NCBI GenBank assembly: GCA_023380915.1
Contig: JAMCSM010000172.1
Location: 1 to 62,360 of the forward strand
DNA from: Actinomycetota bacterium
Lineage (GTDB): Bacteria; Actinomycetota; Humimicrobiia; Humimicrobiales; Humimicrobiaceae
Direction of reading: 5' to 3'
DNA: 62,360 nt
Part shown: positions 18,729-26,883 of the stretch, piece by piece
How positions within the stretch are numbered: position 1 is the stretch's first letter
Layout of the letters: every line of letters starts with the position of its first letter
Program-made: the position numbers and the translations under genes
Notes under the pieces: generated by a model
The model's input: only the letters and a program-made list of their open reading frames with translations
What the model was told of the DNA's origin: nothing
Databases searched by the model: none

Positions 18729-19766
18729 TTAAAATTGTTTTAAAAATCTTATGTCATTTTCAAATAATAACCTTATATCATCTATACCGTATTTTAGCAT
18801 TGCTATTCTTTCAATACCCATTCCGAATGCAAAACCATTAACTTCTTCAGGATTATAATTAACAAATTTATACAAATTAGGATCAACCATTCCGGCACCA
18901 AGAATTTCCAGCCATCCCGTATTTGAACATATTCTGCAGCCTTTTCCATTGCATATGTTGCACGATACATCCACTTCAGCACTTGGTTCAGTAAACGGAA
19001 AATAATGCGGCCTAAATCTTACCTGTCTGTCCTTACCAAAAACAGATTTTGCAAAAACTTCAAGTGTCCATTTAAGATTTCCAAAATTTATATTTTTATC
19101 AACTGCAAGCCCTTCAATTTGAGTAAACATTGGGGTATGGGTAACATCATAATCTCTTCGGTAAACTTTACCGGGAACAATTATATATACAGGGGATTTA
19201 TGTTTTTCCATATATCTTATCTGTACCGGAGATGTATGAGTCCTCAATAATTCATTATCGGATATAAAGAACGTGTCATGAAGAGATCTTGCAGGATGGT
19301 CGGGTGGATGATTTAATGCTTCAAAATTATAATAATCTGTTTCAACTTCCGGTCCTTCAGCAATTTTATAACCCAGTCCTATAAAAATTTCCTCAACTTC
19401 TTCCTGAACTTGATTAAGGATATTTTTGCTCCCAACAGTCATAGTCCTGCCAGGAAGCGTCAAGTCATACTTTTCTTCGCGCAGCTTTTTATCAAATTCA
19501 ATAAGAGTCAGACTATTTCTTAATGATTTCAGGTTATCCTCAATTTTTTTTCTTGTTTCATTTACCGTCTTTCCAATTAATGGTTTTTCTTCCGGCCTGA
19601 CATCATTTATATTCTTTAAAGTTTTAGCAATTAAACTTTTTTTACCAAGATACTTATTTTCAAGCAAATCAAGTTCAGATAAAGTTCTAACCGTATTTTT
19701 ATCATTGATAAAAGATAAAAAAGTATTTTCAAGTTCTTTTTTTAATATATTAATTTTTTCTTCCAT
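18729..19766 (-). CDS. pheS: Phenylalanine-tRNA ligase alpha subunit
   Basis: A 345-residue class II aminoacyl-tRNA synthetase subunit. The N-terminal coiled coil (1-90) binds tRNA. The catalytic core shows VRFRPHYFPFTEPSAEVDV (motif 2 region, about 247-265), a Cys-rich insert CNICNGKGCRIC also present in Bacillus-type PheS, and motif 3 FGMGIERIAMLKYGI near 313-327. No ribosome binding site is obvious before the ATG. It lies 108 bp downstream of rplT. Confidence 0.97.
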   Translation of the reverse strand: MEEKINILKKELENTFLSFINDKNTVRTLSELDLLENKYLGKKSLIAKTLKNINDVRPEEKPLIGKTVNETRKKIEDNLKSLRNSLTLIEFDKKLREEKYDLTLPGRTMTVGSKNILNQVQEEVEEIFIGLGYKIAEGPEVETDYYNFEALNHPPDHPARSLHDTFFISDNELLRTHTSPVQIRYMEKHKSPVYIIVPGKVYRRDYDVTHTPMFTQIEGLAVDKNINFGNLKWTLEVFAKSVFGKDRQVRFRPHYFPFTEPSAEVDVSCNICNGKGCRICSNTGWLEILGAGMVDPNLYKFVNYNPEEVNGFAFGMGIERIAMLKYGIDDIRLLFENDIRFLKQF

Positions 19767-19874
19767 TAAAATAAATAGTTTAAAAATTTAATATCCATTA
19801 AAAATATGAGTTGGTAAAGCAAAATTTTTAATAATAATATTAAAAAAATTTACTTTTTTTCAAATAATTTCTGA

Positions 19875-20234
19875 TTATGCAGAAAGCTGCATTTTTGCAG
19901 TTTCAACCAGCTTTTTAAAAGACTGGGTGTCATTTAAAGCAATATCTGAAAGCATCTTTCTGTTAATTTCAATATTTGCCTTTTTAAGACCATTTATAAA
20001 TTCATTATAAGACAACCCATTAGACCTTGCAGCAATATTTATTCTTGTAATCCATAGTCTTCTGAAATCTCTTTTTTTGTTTTTTCTGTCTATATAATTA
20101 TAGCTAAGTGATTTCATCAACTGTTCTTTGGCTATTCTGTAAGCACTGCCTCTTAATCCATAATATCCCTTAGTTTGTTCCAGAATTTTTTTATGTTTTT
20201 GTTTCTTTAATGTTCCTCTTTTTATTCTAGCCAT
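19875..20234 (-). CDS. rplT: Large ribosomal subunit protein bL20
   Basis: A 119-residue bL20 starting MARIKRGTLKKQKHKKIL, the canonical N-terminus, followed by YYGLRGSAYRIAKEQLMKS and RRLWITRINIAARSNGLSY. It binds 23S rRNA early in 50S assembly. The ATG has AGAGGTG eight bases upstream. In Bacillus and E. coli L20 also represses its own operon through the leader mRNA, and a structured leader is present upstream of infC here, so the same control is possible. Confidence 0.98.
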   Translation of the reverse strand: MARIKRGTLKKQKHKKILEQTKGYYGLRGSAYRIAKEQLMKSLSYNYIDRKNKKRDFRRLWITRINIAARSNGLSYNEFINGLKKANIEINRKMLSDIALNDTQSFKKLVETAKMQLSA

Positions 20235-20312
20235 TTATAAGCACCTCTTTCTAAATTAAAACTATAATTAAAAATGATAAAAAATTTCTAATTATATTCT
20301 TCTGTAATATTT

Positions 20313-20507
20313 TTATCTTCCCAGAAGTTTTTTTATTGTTTTTAAATTTGTCTTATCGACTGTTTCGGTCTGACCTAATTTTCTTTTTCTGTCAGCATTT
20401 TTCTTTGTCAATATATGACTTTTATAAGCTTTCTGCCTCATAACTTTACCGCTTCCTGTTACTTTGAATCTTTTGGCAGCAGCTTTGTTGGTCTTTAGTT
20501 TAGGCAT
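20313..20507 (-). CDS. rpmI: Large ribosomal subunit protein bL35
   Basis: A 64-residue basic protein beginning [20 protein letters not shown], with [15 protein letters not shown] in the middle, which identifies bL35. It is a structural protein of the 50S subunit. GGGAGG lies nine bases before the ATG. It sits between infC and rplT in the universally conserved trio. Confidence 0.98.
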   Translation of the reverse strand: MPKLKTNKAAAKRFKVTGSGKVMRQKAYKSHILTKKNADRKRKLGQTETVDKTNLKTIKKLLGR

Positions 20508-20666
20508 TATGTTTTTCCTCCCATTACATTAAAATATCCTCATATGTTTCTAAAAAATTTCAAATACCAAATACAGCACAATATACAGTATAAATTAAAT
20601 TATTCAAGCAAAATAATTTATTATAAAAAATTAATTATGCAAAAGTGCTGCTATTAAATTATTAAT

Positions 20667-21170
20667 TCAGGCAGGACTTAATATTATTGTAATATTAAAT
20701 CCTTCCATTTTTGGCGGTTGATCCAGAACAAATTTGCCATTTAGATCTTCAAGCAATCTGGAAGCAAGATTTTCACCAATTTCCTTATGAATTATTTCCC
20801 TTCCCTTGAAAATTATTGATATCTTAACTTTGTGACCTTCCTTCAGGAACTTTTCAATATATTTTTCTTTTATACTGAAATCATTTTTATCAATTTTTGG
20901 TCTTATCTTTACTTCTTTTACTGTTACCTGAGACTGCTTTTTCTTTCTTTCCTTCTCGCTAAGCTCAAGTTTGTACTTATATTTCCCATAATCCATTATT
21001 CTGCAAACAGGGGGATCAGACTCAGGAGAAACTTCAACAAGGTCAAGGTCTGCCTCATTTGCCAGATTTACAGCTTTCTCTATGGGAACTATCCCAAGCT
21101 GTCTTCCCTCTTCAGAAATTAGTCTTATTTTTGGAACTCGTATCTGTTCATTTATACGAATTTTCTTAAT
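20667..21170 (-). CDS. infC: Translation initiation factor IF-3 with a non-canonical (AUU or AUA) start codon
   Basis: IF-3 of 167-168 residues. The first ATG in frame (20996) would give only 109 residues and miss the whole N-terminal domain. The frame extends upstream without a stop and encodes KKIRINEQIRVPKIRLIS, LGIVPIEKAVNLANEAD, LDLVEVSPESDPPVCRIMDY, the canonical IF-3 N-domain. Between the upstream in-frame TAA and this stretch there is no ATG, GTG or TTG. The start must be ATT (21168-21170) or ATA (21171-21173), 11 or 8 bases after GGAGGTG. IF-3 discriminates against such codons, giving autoregulation as in E. coli infC (AUU). The C-domain contains GRQL-to-KVKISIIFKGREI. Confidence 0.95.
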   Translation of the reverse strand: MKKIRINEQIRVPKIRLISEEGRQLGIVPIEKAVNLANEADLDLVEVSPESDPPVCRIMDYGKYKYKLELSEKERKKKQSQVTVKEVKIRPKIDKNDFSIKEKYIEKFLKEGHKVKISIIFKGREIIHKEIGENLASRLLEDLNGKFVLDQPPKMEGFNITIILSPA

Positions 21171-21203
21171 TATGTAACCTGCACCTCCACTATTTTTTTA
21201 CGT

Positions 21204-21241
21204 AAAAAAAACAGGCAGCATAAATCACCTACTACCTGTTT
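21204..21241 (-). terminator. Leader terminator/attenuator upstream of infC
   Basis: On the minus strand a 9-10 bp stem (21232-21241 with 21209-21218, one G-U pair) is followed by a run of eight T. It lies within the transcribed leader, between the predicted promoter and the infC ribosome binding site, where L20/IF-3 operon leaders of Firmicutes carry their attenuators. An intrinsic terminator here implies control by premature termination. Confidence 0.85.
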
Positions 21242-21254
21242 TAATTTATTTAAA

Positions 21255-21285
21255 CCAGATAAGCTTGCAAACTGCCGCAATCTGG
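21255..21285 (-). promoter_or_regulatory. Structured 5' leader hairpin of the infC operon
   Basis: CCAGAT (21280-21285 on the minus strand) pairs with ATCTGG (21255-21260), with an inner TTGC/GCAA pairing. A smaller AGAAAT/ATTTCT hairpin precedes it. Together with the following terminator this makes a multi-hairpin leader. It occupies the position of the L20 leader, but I could not match it to that family in detail. Confidence 0.55.
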
Positions 21286-21320
21286 TGAGAAATAGATGAT
21301 TTCTACTTTTAATTTGTAAA

Positions 21321-21350
21321 ATTATACAAATTTTATATTATTTTGTCCAA
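21321..21350 (-). promoter_or_regulatory. Sigma-70-type promoter for the infC operon
   Basis: On the minus strand TTGGAC (21345-21350) and a perfect TATAAT (21321-21326) are 18 bases apart; reading the -35 as TGGACA gives 17. The start is expected near 21314, giving a leader of about 140 bases. The promoter lies just after the radical SAM stop codon, so infC need not depend on upstream transcription. Confidence 0.8.
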
Positions 21351-21379
21351 TATAAAAATTTTCCTGATTGACGCGTCTG

Positions 21380-22729
21380 TTATCCTGCAACTCTTTGGCC
21401 TGAGTCAGTATAATGGTCGTACTCTGTTTCCCATGCTTTATCGGCATGACATTTCCATGATTCTGCATAATCATCAAGATTTTTTGCCAGAGTAGTAATG
21501 ATAGTTTCTGCACCTTCATGCGTGGGGTGAGCTCCTGTTTCAGCTACTATATCTCTTAAAACTTGAGGATTATCTATAATTGAACATGGTCTAAGTAAAT
21601 TATCTGAATATGGCTGTCTCTTTCTGAATGCCATGAAAAACGGCGAGGTAATTATATCTACCAGACTTTTTTCCTTTATATTATCAGCAGCAAAGTGAAC
21701 AAAAACACAAGGCTCAACATCGCCGTTTACATTAATATGAAGATAATTTTTCCCTCCAGCCATACATCCGTGAACAAGATTCCCATCATTCCAGAAATCA
21801 GCAATAGTGATATGTTTATTTTTTCTTATTTCGAGTATTCTTTTTCTTCTATAATTTCTTTGATCAGGAGTCGGCATTAAATCCATATTGGGTTCTTTTC
21901 CGATAGGGATATAATTAAAATACCATCCGACAAAGATACCCTTTTTAATCATAAGATCAATAAATTCATCACTAACTACAAGTTCGTTATTTTTTCTTGT
22001 TGCTGTTACTGAAAAACCATAGATTACTCCGTGTTTCCTCAGAATATCAAAAGAATTCATTATCTTATCCCAGCTTCCTGCACCTCTTCTTGCTTCAGTC
22101 TCTTCCTTAAACCCTTCTATACTTATGCAGGGAACAGCATTGCCGAGCTTAGCCAGTCTTTCGGCTACCTCATCATTTATTAACAGACCATTGGTATAAA
22201 TCTGGAAGAATGAATTACTATGTCTTTCAAGGAAATCAAAAAGATTATCCCAGTAAAACGGTTCTCCGCCAGTAATTACAAAGAAATATATGCCGATTGC
22301 ATTTGCTTCTTCTATAATCCTGTTGCATACATCATATGGAAGGTCATTTTTTTTGCTGTACTCCCATGCATAACATCCGAAACATCTTAAATTACATGCC
22401 ATTGTCGGACTTATAACCAGATGATTTGGAGGATTGATGCCGTATTTTTTTGCAAATTCCTGTCTTCGCGGCTGACCCTGAACCATCGCATTATTAATAA
22501 GGTTCATGATGATTTTTTCTCTTACATTGGGAGCTACATCAACAACTTTCCTTTTAAGATTAACAAGAAGGTTTTCCATAAAATCTCTTTCTTCCTGTTT
22601 TTTTAATTTGTAAACTTTGCCTCTTATAACCCTCAACCACTGATCATCAGAAAGTCTGGGCAAAATTTTCATTGCCCCCCTTATGGCAGTAGTAGTGGAT
22701 TTTAATCTTATTTTCTCCTTTAGTGTCAT
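21380..22729 (-). CDS. Radical SAM/SPASM-like protein
   Basis: A 449-residue radical SAM enzyme. CNLRCFGC (about 112-119) binds the [4Fe-4S] cluster and SAM; FVITGGEPF follows as the GGE motif. The C-terminal part has a SPASM-like Cys pattern: HGCMAGGKNYLHINVNGDVEPC, then LRPCSIID and a late Cys. The longest frame starts at GTG overlapping its own GAGGTG; the ATG at 22727-22729 has that site six bases upstream and is preferred. Substrate unknown; SPASM proteins modify peptides or carry extra clusters, but no peptide precursor is visible. It lies between thrS and infC, which are normally close neighbours. Confidence 0.85.
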   Translation of the reverse strand: MTLKEKIRLKSTTTAIRGAMKILPRLSDDQWLRVIRGKVYKLKKQEERDFMENLLVNLKRKVVDVAPNVREKIIMNLINNAMVQGQPRRQEFAKKYGINPPNHLVISPTMACNLRCFGCYAWEYSKKNDLPYDVCNRIIEEANAIGIYFFVITGGEPFYWDNLFDFLERHSNSFFQIYTNGLLINDEVAERLAKLGNAVPCISIEGFKEETEARRGAGSWDKIMNSFDILRKHGVIYGFSVTATRKNNELVVSDEFIDLMIKKGIFVGWYFNYIPIGKEPNMDLMPTPDQRNYRRKRILEIRKNKHITIADFWNDGNLVHGCMAGGKNYLHINVNGDVEPCVFVHFAADNIKEKSLVDIITSPFFMAFRKRQPYSDNLLRPCSIIDNPQVLRDIVAETGAHPTHEGAETIITTLAKNLDDYAESWKCHADKAWETEYDHYTDSGQRVAG

Positions 22730-22862
22730 TTTGTTCACCTCAAAGTTTTAGATATAATTAAAAATTATGAATCAGTATGAATCCGTTACAATACAAGTTA
22801 ATACATAAAAATTATAACACCATTTTCTAAAAAAATATCTTTCAATAATATTAGACGTGTTT

Positions 22863-24785
22863 TTATACAGAAGTTTTCTTGTTTTCAACATTTTCCTTAA
22901 AAATATTTAAAAACTCCTTAATGCTGATATTTTTGATATCACCTCCAGCCTTTTTTCTGATTGTGACAGTTTCAGACTGCTGTTCCTTTTCACCTATTAC
23001 AATCATAAGAGGTATTTTATTTAGTTCAGCCTGTCTGATTTTCTTGTTTAATGATTCAACTCTGCTGTCAAGTTCTACCCTAAAACCACCTCCCCTTAAT
23101 ATATTATAAATTTTCTCTGAATATAAACTGAATTTATCTGAAATGGGCAGAATTGCCGCTTGCACAGGGGCAATCCATAAAGGCAGAATCCCTGAATAAT
23201 TTTCTATCAGTATTCCGATGAATCTTTCAACACTTCCTAAAATAACTCTGTGGATCATTACAGGCCTGTGTTTTAAATTGTCTTCGCCCATATAACCGAT
23301 ACCAAATTTTTCAGGCATTGCAAAATCAAGCTGTATTGTTGCGCATTGCCATGTTCGCTCAAGGGAATCCTTTATATGAAAATCTATTTTTGGTCCATAA
23401 AACGCACCATCCCCTGGATTTATTTTGTATTCAAGATTATTTTCCTTAATTGCATTTTCAAGTTCAAGTTCTGCCCTGTCCCACATTTCATCAGATCCTA
23501 TTCTGTCATCAGGTCTTGTTGATAATTCAACATGGTATTCCTTAAATCCAAATACCTCATACATTTTCCCGATCATATTGATAATACCTGTGATTTCAGA
23601 TCCAAGATTTTCCTCAAGAACAAATATATGTGCATCATCCTGTGTAAAATTTCTTACTCTGAATAAACCATGAAGAACTCCTGATTTTTCATGCCTGTGA
23701 ACAAGTCCCAGTTCAGCATATCGTATGGGAAATTCCTTATAGGAATGCTGTCTCGATTTATAAATAAGAATTGCGCCAGGACAGTTCATAGGTTTGACTG
23801 CAAAATCACATTCATCAATTTTAACAAAATACATGTTTTCCTTATAGTGGTCCCAATGTCCTGAAGTATGCCATAACTCATTACTTAATATGATAGGTGT
23901 CTGAATTTCCTGATAACCGTTTTCCTCATGAACTTTTCTCCAGTAATCAAGTATTAAATTTCTTATAATCATACCCTTGGGATGCCAGAACGGAAATCCC
24001 GGAGCTTCATCATGGAAACTGAAGAGGTCAAGATCCTTTCCAATTTTTCTGTGATCGCTTAATCTGGCTCTTTCAATTCTGTCAAGATATTCTTTTAAAT
24101 CCTCTTTACTGAAAAATGCTGTTCCGTATATCCTGATAAGCATTTTATTTTTTTCATTGCCCCGCCAGTAAGCACCTGCAATGCTTAATAGTTTGAATGC
24201 TGTAATTCTGCCTGTTGAAGGAATGTGAGGACCACTGCATAAATCTATGAAATCCCCTGATTTATAAATGCTTACTTTCTCATCTTTTATATCATCTATA
24301 AGTTCCAGCTTATAAAGATTCCCCTTAAAAATTTCCCTTGCTTCATCCCTGGATACTTCCCTTCTTTCAAAAGGATAATTTGCTGCCACAATTTTTTTCA
24401 TCCTGTCTTCAATGATTTTTAAGTCTTCAGGAGAAATAGCACTGTCTATCTCAAAATCATAATAAAAACCATTTTTTATTGATGGACCGATTGCAAATTT
24501 TGCCTCAGGATAAATATCTTTAATTGCAGATGCCATTACATGCGAGGTGCTGTGATTTAAAGTATCAATTGATTTCTCATCTTCAGGAAATAATAATTTT
24601 ATTTTCAGATCCTTATTAATTTTAAAACTTAAATCTGCAAATTCCTTTAAACCGTTTTTTAAAGTAAGTTCTGCCAGAACTGCTCTTTTTGCCATTACTT
24701 TATCTTTAATACTTATCAAATCAAATATACTTAAACCTTCATTTGATTTGATTTCACCCAAACCTTCAACTTGTATTTTTATCAT
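22863..24785 (-). CDS. thrS: Threonine-tRNA ligase
   Basis: A 640-residue ThrRS of full length: TGS domain (1-60), editing domain with HSTSHVMASAIKDIYP (about 77-92) and the SGPHIPSTG motif, catalytic core with MNCPGAILIYKSRQHSYKEFPIRYAELG and RHEKSGVLHGLFRVRNFTQDDAHIF, and an anticodon domain ending near ENKKTSV. It charges tRNA-Thr and hydrolyses Ser-tRNA-Thr. AAAAGG lies before the ATG. No T-box leader is visible upstream. Confidence 0.97.
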   Translation of the reverse strand: MIKIQVEGLGEIKSNEGLSIFDLISIKDKVMAKRAVLAELTLKNGLKEFADLSFKINKDLKIKLLFPEDEKSIDTLNHSTSHVMASAIKDIYPEAKFAIGPSIKNGFYYDFEIDSAISPEDLKIIEDRMKKIVAANYPFERREVSRDEAREIFKGNLYKLELIDDIKDEKVSIYKSGDFIDLCSGPHIPSTGRITAFKLLSIAGAYWRGNEKNKMLIRIYGTAFFSKEDLKEYLDRIERARLSDHRKIGKDLDLFSFHDEAPGFPFWHPKGMIIRNLILDYWRKVHEENGYQEIQTPIILSNELWHTSGHWDHYKENMYFVKIDECDFAVKPMNCPGAILIYKSRQHSYKEFPIRYAELGLVHRHEKSGVLHGLFRVRNFTQDDAHIFVLEENLGSEITGIINMIGKMYEVFGFKEYHVELSTRPDDRIGSDEMWDRAELELENAIKENNLEYKINPGDGAFYGPKIDFHIKDSLERTWQCATIQLDFAMPEKFGIGYMGEDNLKHRPVMIHRVILGSVERFIGILIENYSGILPLWIAPVQAAILPISDKFSLYSEKIYNILRGGGFRVELDSRVESLNKKIRQAELNKIPLMIVIGEKEQQSETVTIRKKAGGDIKNISIKEFLNIFKENVENKKTSV

Positions 24786-24900
24786 GGACCTTTTCCGAAT
24801 ATATATTAATTTATTTTGAAATTTAATAATTACAGGTATTTTTTAATACTATTTGTAATATTTATTTTTTTCAATAAAAAAATAAAAAAATTATTTCCTT

Positions 24901-25052
24901 CCGGCAGTTGCAGGCATTATAGTTGCAAAATATGGAGAAGGAATCTGTTTTATGGTAAACGGGTAACATTTATTGCAGTAATAGTTGCACTTTTATTTAT
25001 GAGAATTAAAAAAACATATCAGACAACCATTCACAGACATGTTTTTGCTGAA
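24901..25052 (+). pseudogene. Duplicated internal fragment of the MFS transporter gene
   Basis: These 152 bases repeat 25997-26149 inside the MFS gene with four substitutions and one missing G in the GGGGTAAC run, which shifts the frame. The fragment has no start and is flanked by thrS and tRNA-Gly. High identity points to a recent duplication that ends five bases from the CCA end of tRNA-Gly. It cannot encode a functional product. Confidence 0.9.
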
Positions 25053-25057
25053 CAAAT

Positions 25058-25133
25058 TGGAGCGGAAGACGGGACTCGAACCCGCGACCCTCACCTTGGC
25101 AAGGTGATGCTCTACCAGCTGAGCCACTTCCGC
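25058..25133 (-). tRNA. tRNA-Gly (anticodon GCC)
   Basis: The minus strand folds as a 76-base cloverleaf: acceptor GCGGAAG/CTTCCGC, D-arm GCTCAGCTGGTAGAGC, anticodon loop TTGCCAA with GCC, T-arm with GGTTCGAGTCC, discriminator T and an encoded CCA. It reads GGC and, by wobble, GGU codons. The gene is close to the duplicated MFS fragment on its 3' side. Confidence 0.98.
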
Positions 25134-25236
25134 TTAAAAAAGTTCGGGCACTGAAAAACAATTTATAATATTAAATAGTAATTTTTCAAAAGTCAACTGC
25201 TATCAGATACTGCTATAGGATACTGCTGTTATCAGA

Positions 25237-25360
25237 TACTTTTTTAGATGACGCAACAGACTATGCTTCATTTATTAGATTTTTTTTATATGAAGAAGCA
25301 GATTTTGAGTCAAATAAATTTATTTATGATATATATAATGATCACTATGAAATTTATTAA
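25237..25360 (+). pseudogene. Start-less coding remnant upstream of the MFS gene
   Basis: The frame ending with TAA at 25358-25360 reads FLDDATDYASFIRFFLYEEA and on to YNDHYEIY, a composition that looks coding, but it has no start codon and is preceded by short imperfect repeats of ATCAGATACTGCT. I do not recognise the family. The rest of the gene-free stretch 25134-25468 shows nothing clear. Confidence 0.3.
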
Positions 25361-25486
25361 AAATGATTAATTGCTAATGTTATTCTTTTAAAATTATTTT
25401 TAAAATAATCCTTTTGATGTTAAATCTTTGTGATATGATTTAAATTTAAAAAAAGACGAATTGATGCTTTGTTAAAAATATTTAAC

Positions 25487-26824
25487 ATGATGCCAAAAAA
25501 CGAAAAGAATAATTTAAATTCCAATATAAGAGCAATTTTACGCTCATTGAATTACAGAAATTACAGACTTTTTTTCTCAGGTCAATTTGTTTCAATGAGC
25601 GGCACATGGATCCAGCAGGTAGCAATGAGCTGGCTTGTATATCATCTGACCAATTCGGCATTCATGCTGGGACTTGTCACATTCTTAAGCCAGGTACCAA
25701 ATTTTTTCTTTGCGCCTTTCGCCGGTGTATATGTTGACAGGTGGAATAAACACAGAACACTGATTTTTACTCAGGCTGTCTCAATGCTGCAGGCTTTTGC
25801 ACTTGCAGCCTTAACATTAACCGGAAATATTAAAGTATGGCATATCATGCTCCTTAGCGTAATGCTGGGTCTGACAAATGCTTTTGATATGCCGGTCAGA
25901 CAGGCATTCGTAATTGAAATGATCGAAGACAGAAAGGATCTGGGCAATGCTATTGCATTAAATTCCTCACTTGTTAATATGACAAGACTGATTGGTCCGG
26001 CAGTTGCAGGCATTATAGTTGCAAAATTCGGAGAAGGAATCTGTTTTATGGTAAACGGGGTAACATTTATTGCAGTAATAATTGCACTTTTATTTATGAG
26101 AATTAAAAAAACATATCAGACAACCATTCACAGACATGTTCTTGCTGAATTAAAAGAAGGATTAAGATATTCCTTTGGTTTTCCACCAATCAGAGATATG
26201 CTTATTCTGCTTGCAGTGCTAAGCTTTGCAACAATGCAGTACACAGTTTTGATGCCTGTATTTGCGAAAGACATACTTAAGGGTGGTTCCGATACACTGG
26301 GATTTTTAATGGCTTCAACTGGTGTCGGTGCCCTAATTGGCGGAATCTATCTTGCTTCAAGAAAAAATGTGCTAGGGCTTGGAAAAATAATGGCAATATG
26401 CACTTTTTTATTTAGCGCAACAATAATAATATTTGCTTTTTCAAAAAATTTTATACTTTCAATGATTATCCTGCTTTTTGCAGGATTTGGTTTCATAGCA
26501 CTGATTGCTACGAGTAATACGATCCTGCAGACAATTACTGATGATGATAAGCGTGGAAGAGTAATGAGTTTCTTTACAATGGCTTTTATGGGAATGGCGC
26601 CATTTGGAAGCCTTGCAGCAGGAGCAGTTGCCAATAAAATTGGCGGCCCGTTAACAATTATGATAAGCGGAATAATAAGCCTTATTTGTGGAGTTATCCT
26701 GACACTGAGGCTTCCAGCCTTAAGAAAAATAGTAAGACCTGTATACATAAAAAAGGGAATAATTCCTGAGGTCGCAAAAGGTTTACAAGCAGCAACCGAT
26801 TTTGAAGGCAGGCCTGAATTGTAG
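25487..26824 (+). CDS. MFS transporter, EntS/MFS_3-like
   Basis: A 445-residue major facilitator with twelve predicted helices, closest to the MFS_3/EntS-type exporters. N-terminal signature LNYRNYRLFFSGQFVSMSGTWIQQVAMSWLVY, and the cytoplasmic loop DRWNKHRTL between helices 2 and 3, are typical. Substrate unknown, probably export of a small molecule. The longest frame opens at TTG 25469; two consecutive ATGs at 25487 and 25490 are more natural, but neither start has a visible ribosome binding site. A 153-bp internal segment (25997-26149) is duplicated at 24901-25052. Confidence 0.88.
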   Translation: MMPKNEKNNLNSNIRAILRSLNYRNYRLFFSGQFVSMSGTWIQQVAMSWLVYHLTNSAFMLGLVTFLSQVPNFFFAPFAGVYVDRWNKHRTLIFTQAVSMLQAFALAALTLTGNIKVWHIMLLSVMLGLTNAFDMPVRQAFVIEMIEDRKDLGNAIALNSSLVNMTRLIGPAVAGIIVAKFGEGICFMVNGVTFIAVIIALLFMRIKKTYQTTIHRHVLAELKEGLRYSFGFPPIRDMLILLAVLSFATMQYTVLMPVFAKDILKGGSDTLGFLMASTGVGALIGGIYLASRKNVLGLGKIMAICTFLFSATIIIFAFSKNFILSMIILLFAGFGFIALIATSNTILQTITDDDKRGRVMSFFTMAFMGMAPFGSLAAGAVANKIGGPLTIMISGIISLICGVILTLRLPALRKIVRPVYIKKGIIPEVAKGLQAATDFEGRPEL

Positions 26825-26883
26825 TTAATTTCAATAAATTTTTAATGAGAGCTTTATTGCCAATATGATAAAGTTAAAATCTG

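Noticed and set aside
20667..20996. infC as a 109-residue protein starting at the first ATG
   Set aside because: It would delete the IF-3 N-domain, which is encoded in frame directly upstream.
19767..24900. T-box riboswitch upstream of pheS or thrS
   Set aside because: No GGTGGNACCGCG-like T-box sequence is present; the leader before infC lacks it too.
24816..25154. 112-aa open frame on the plus strand across tRNA-Gly
   Set aside because: It is translation of the tRNA complement (EDGTRTRDPHLG) and of the duplicated MFS fragment; not a gene.
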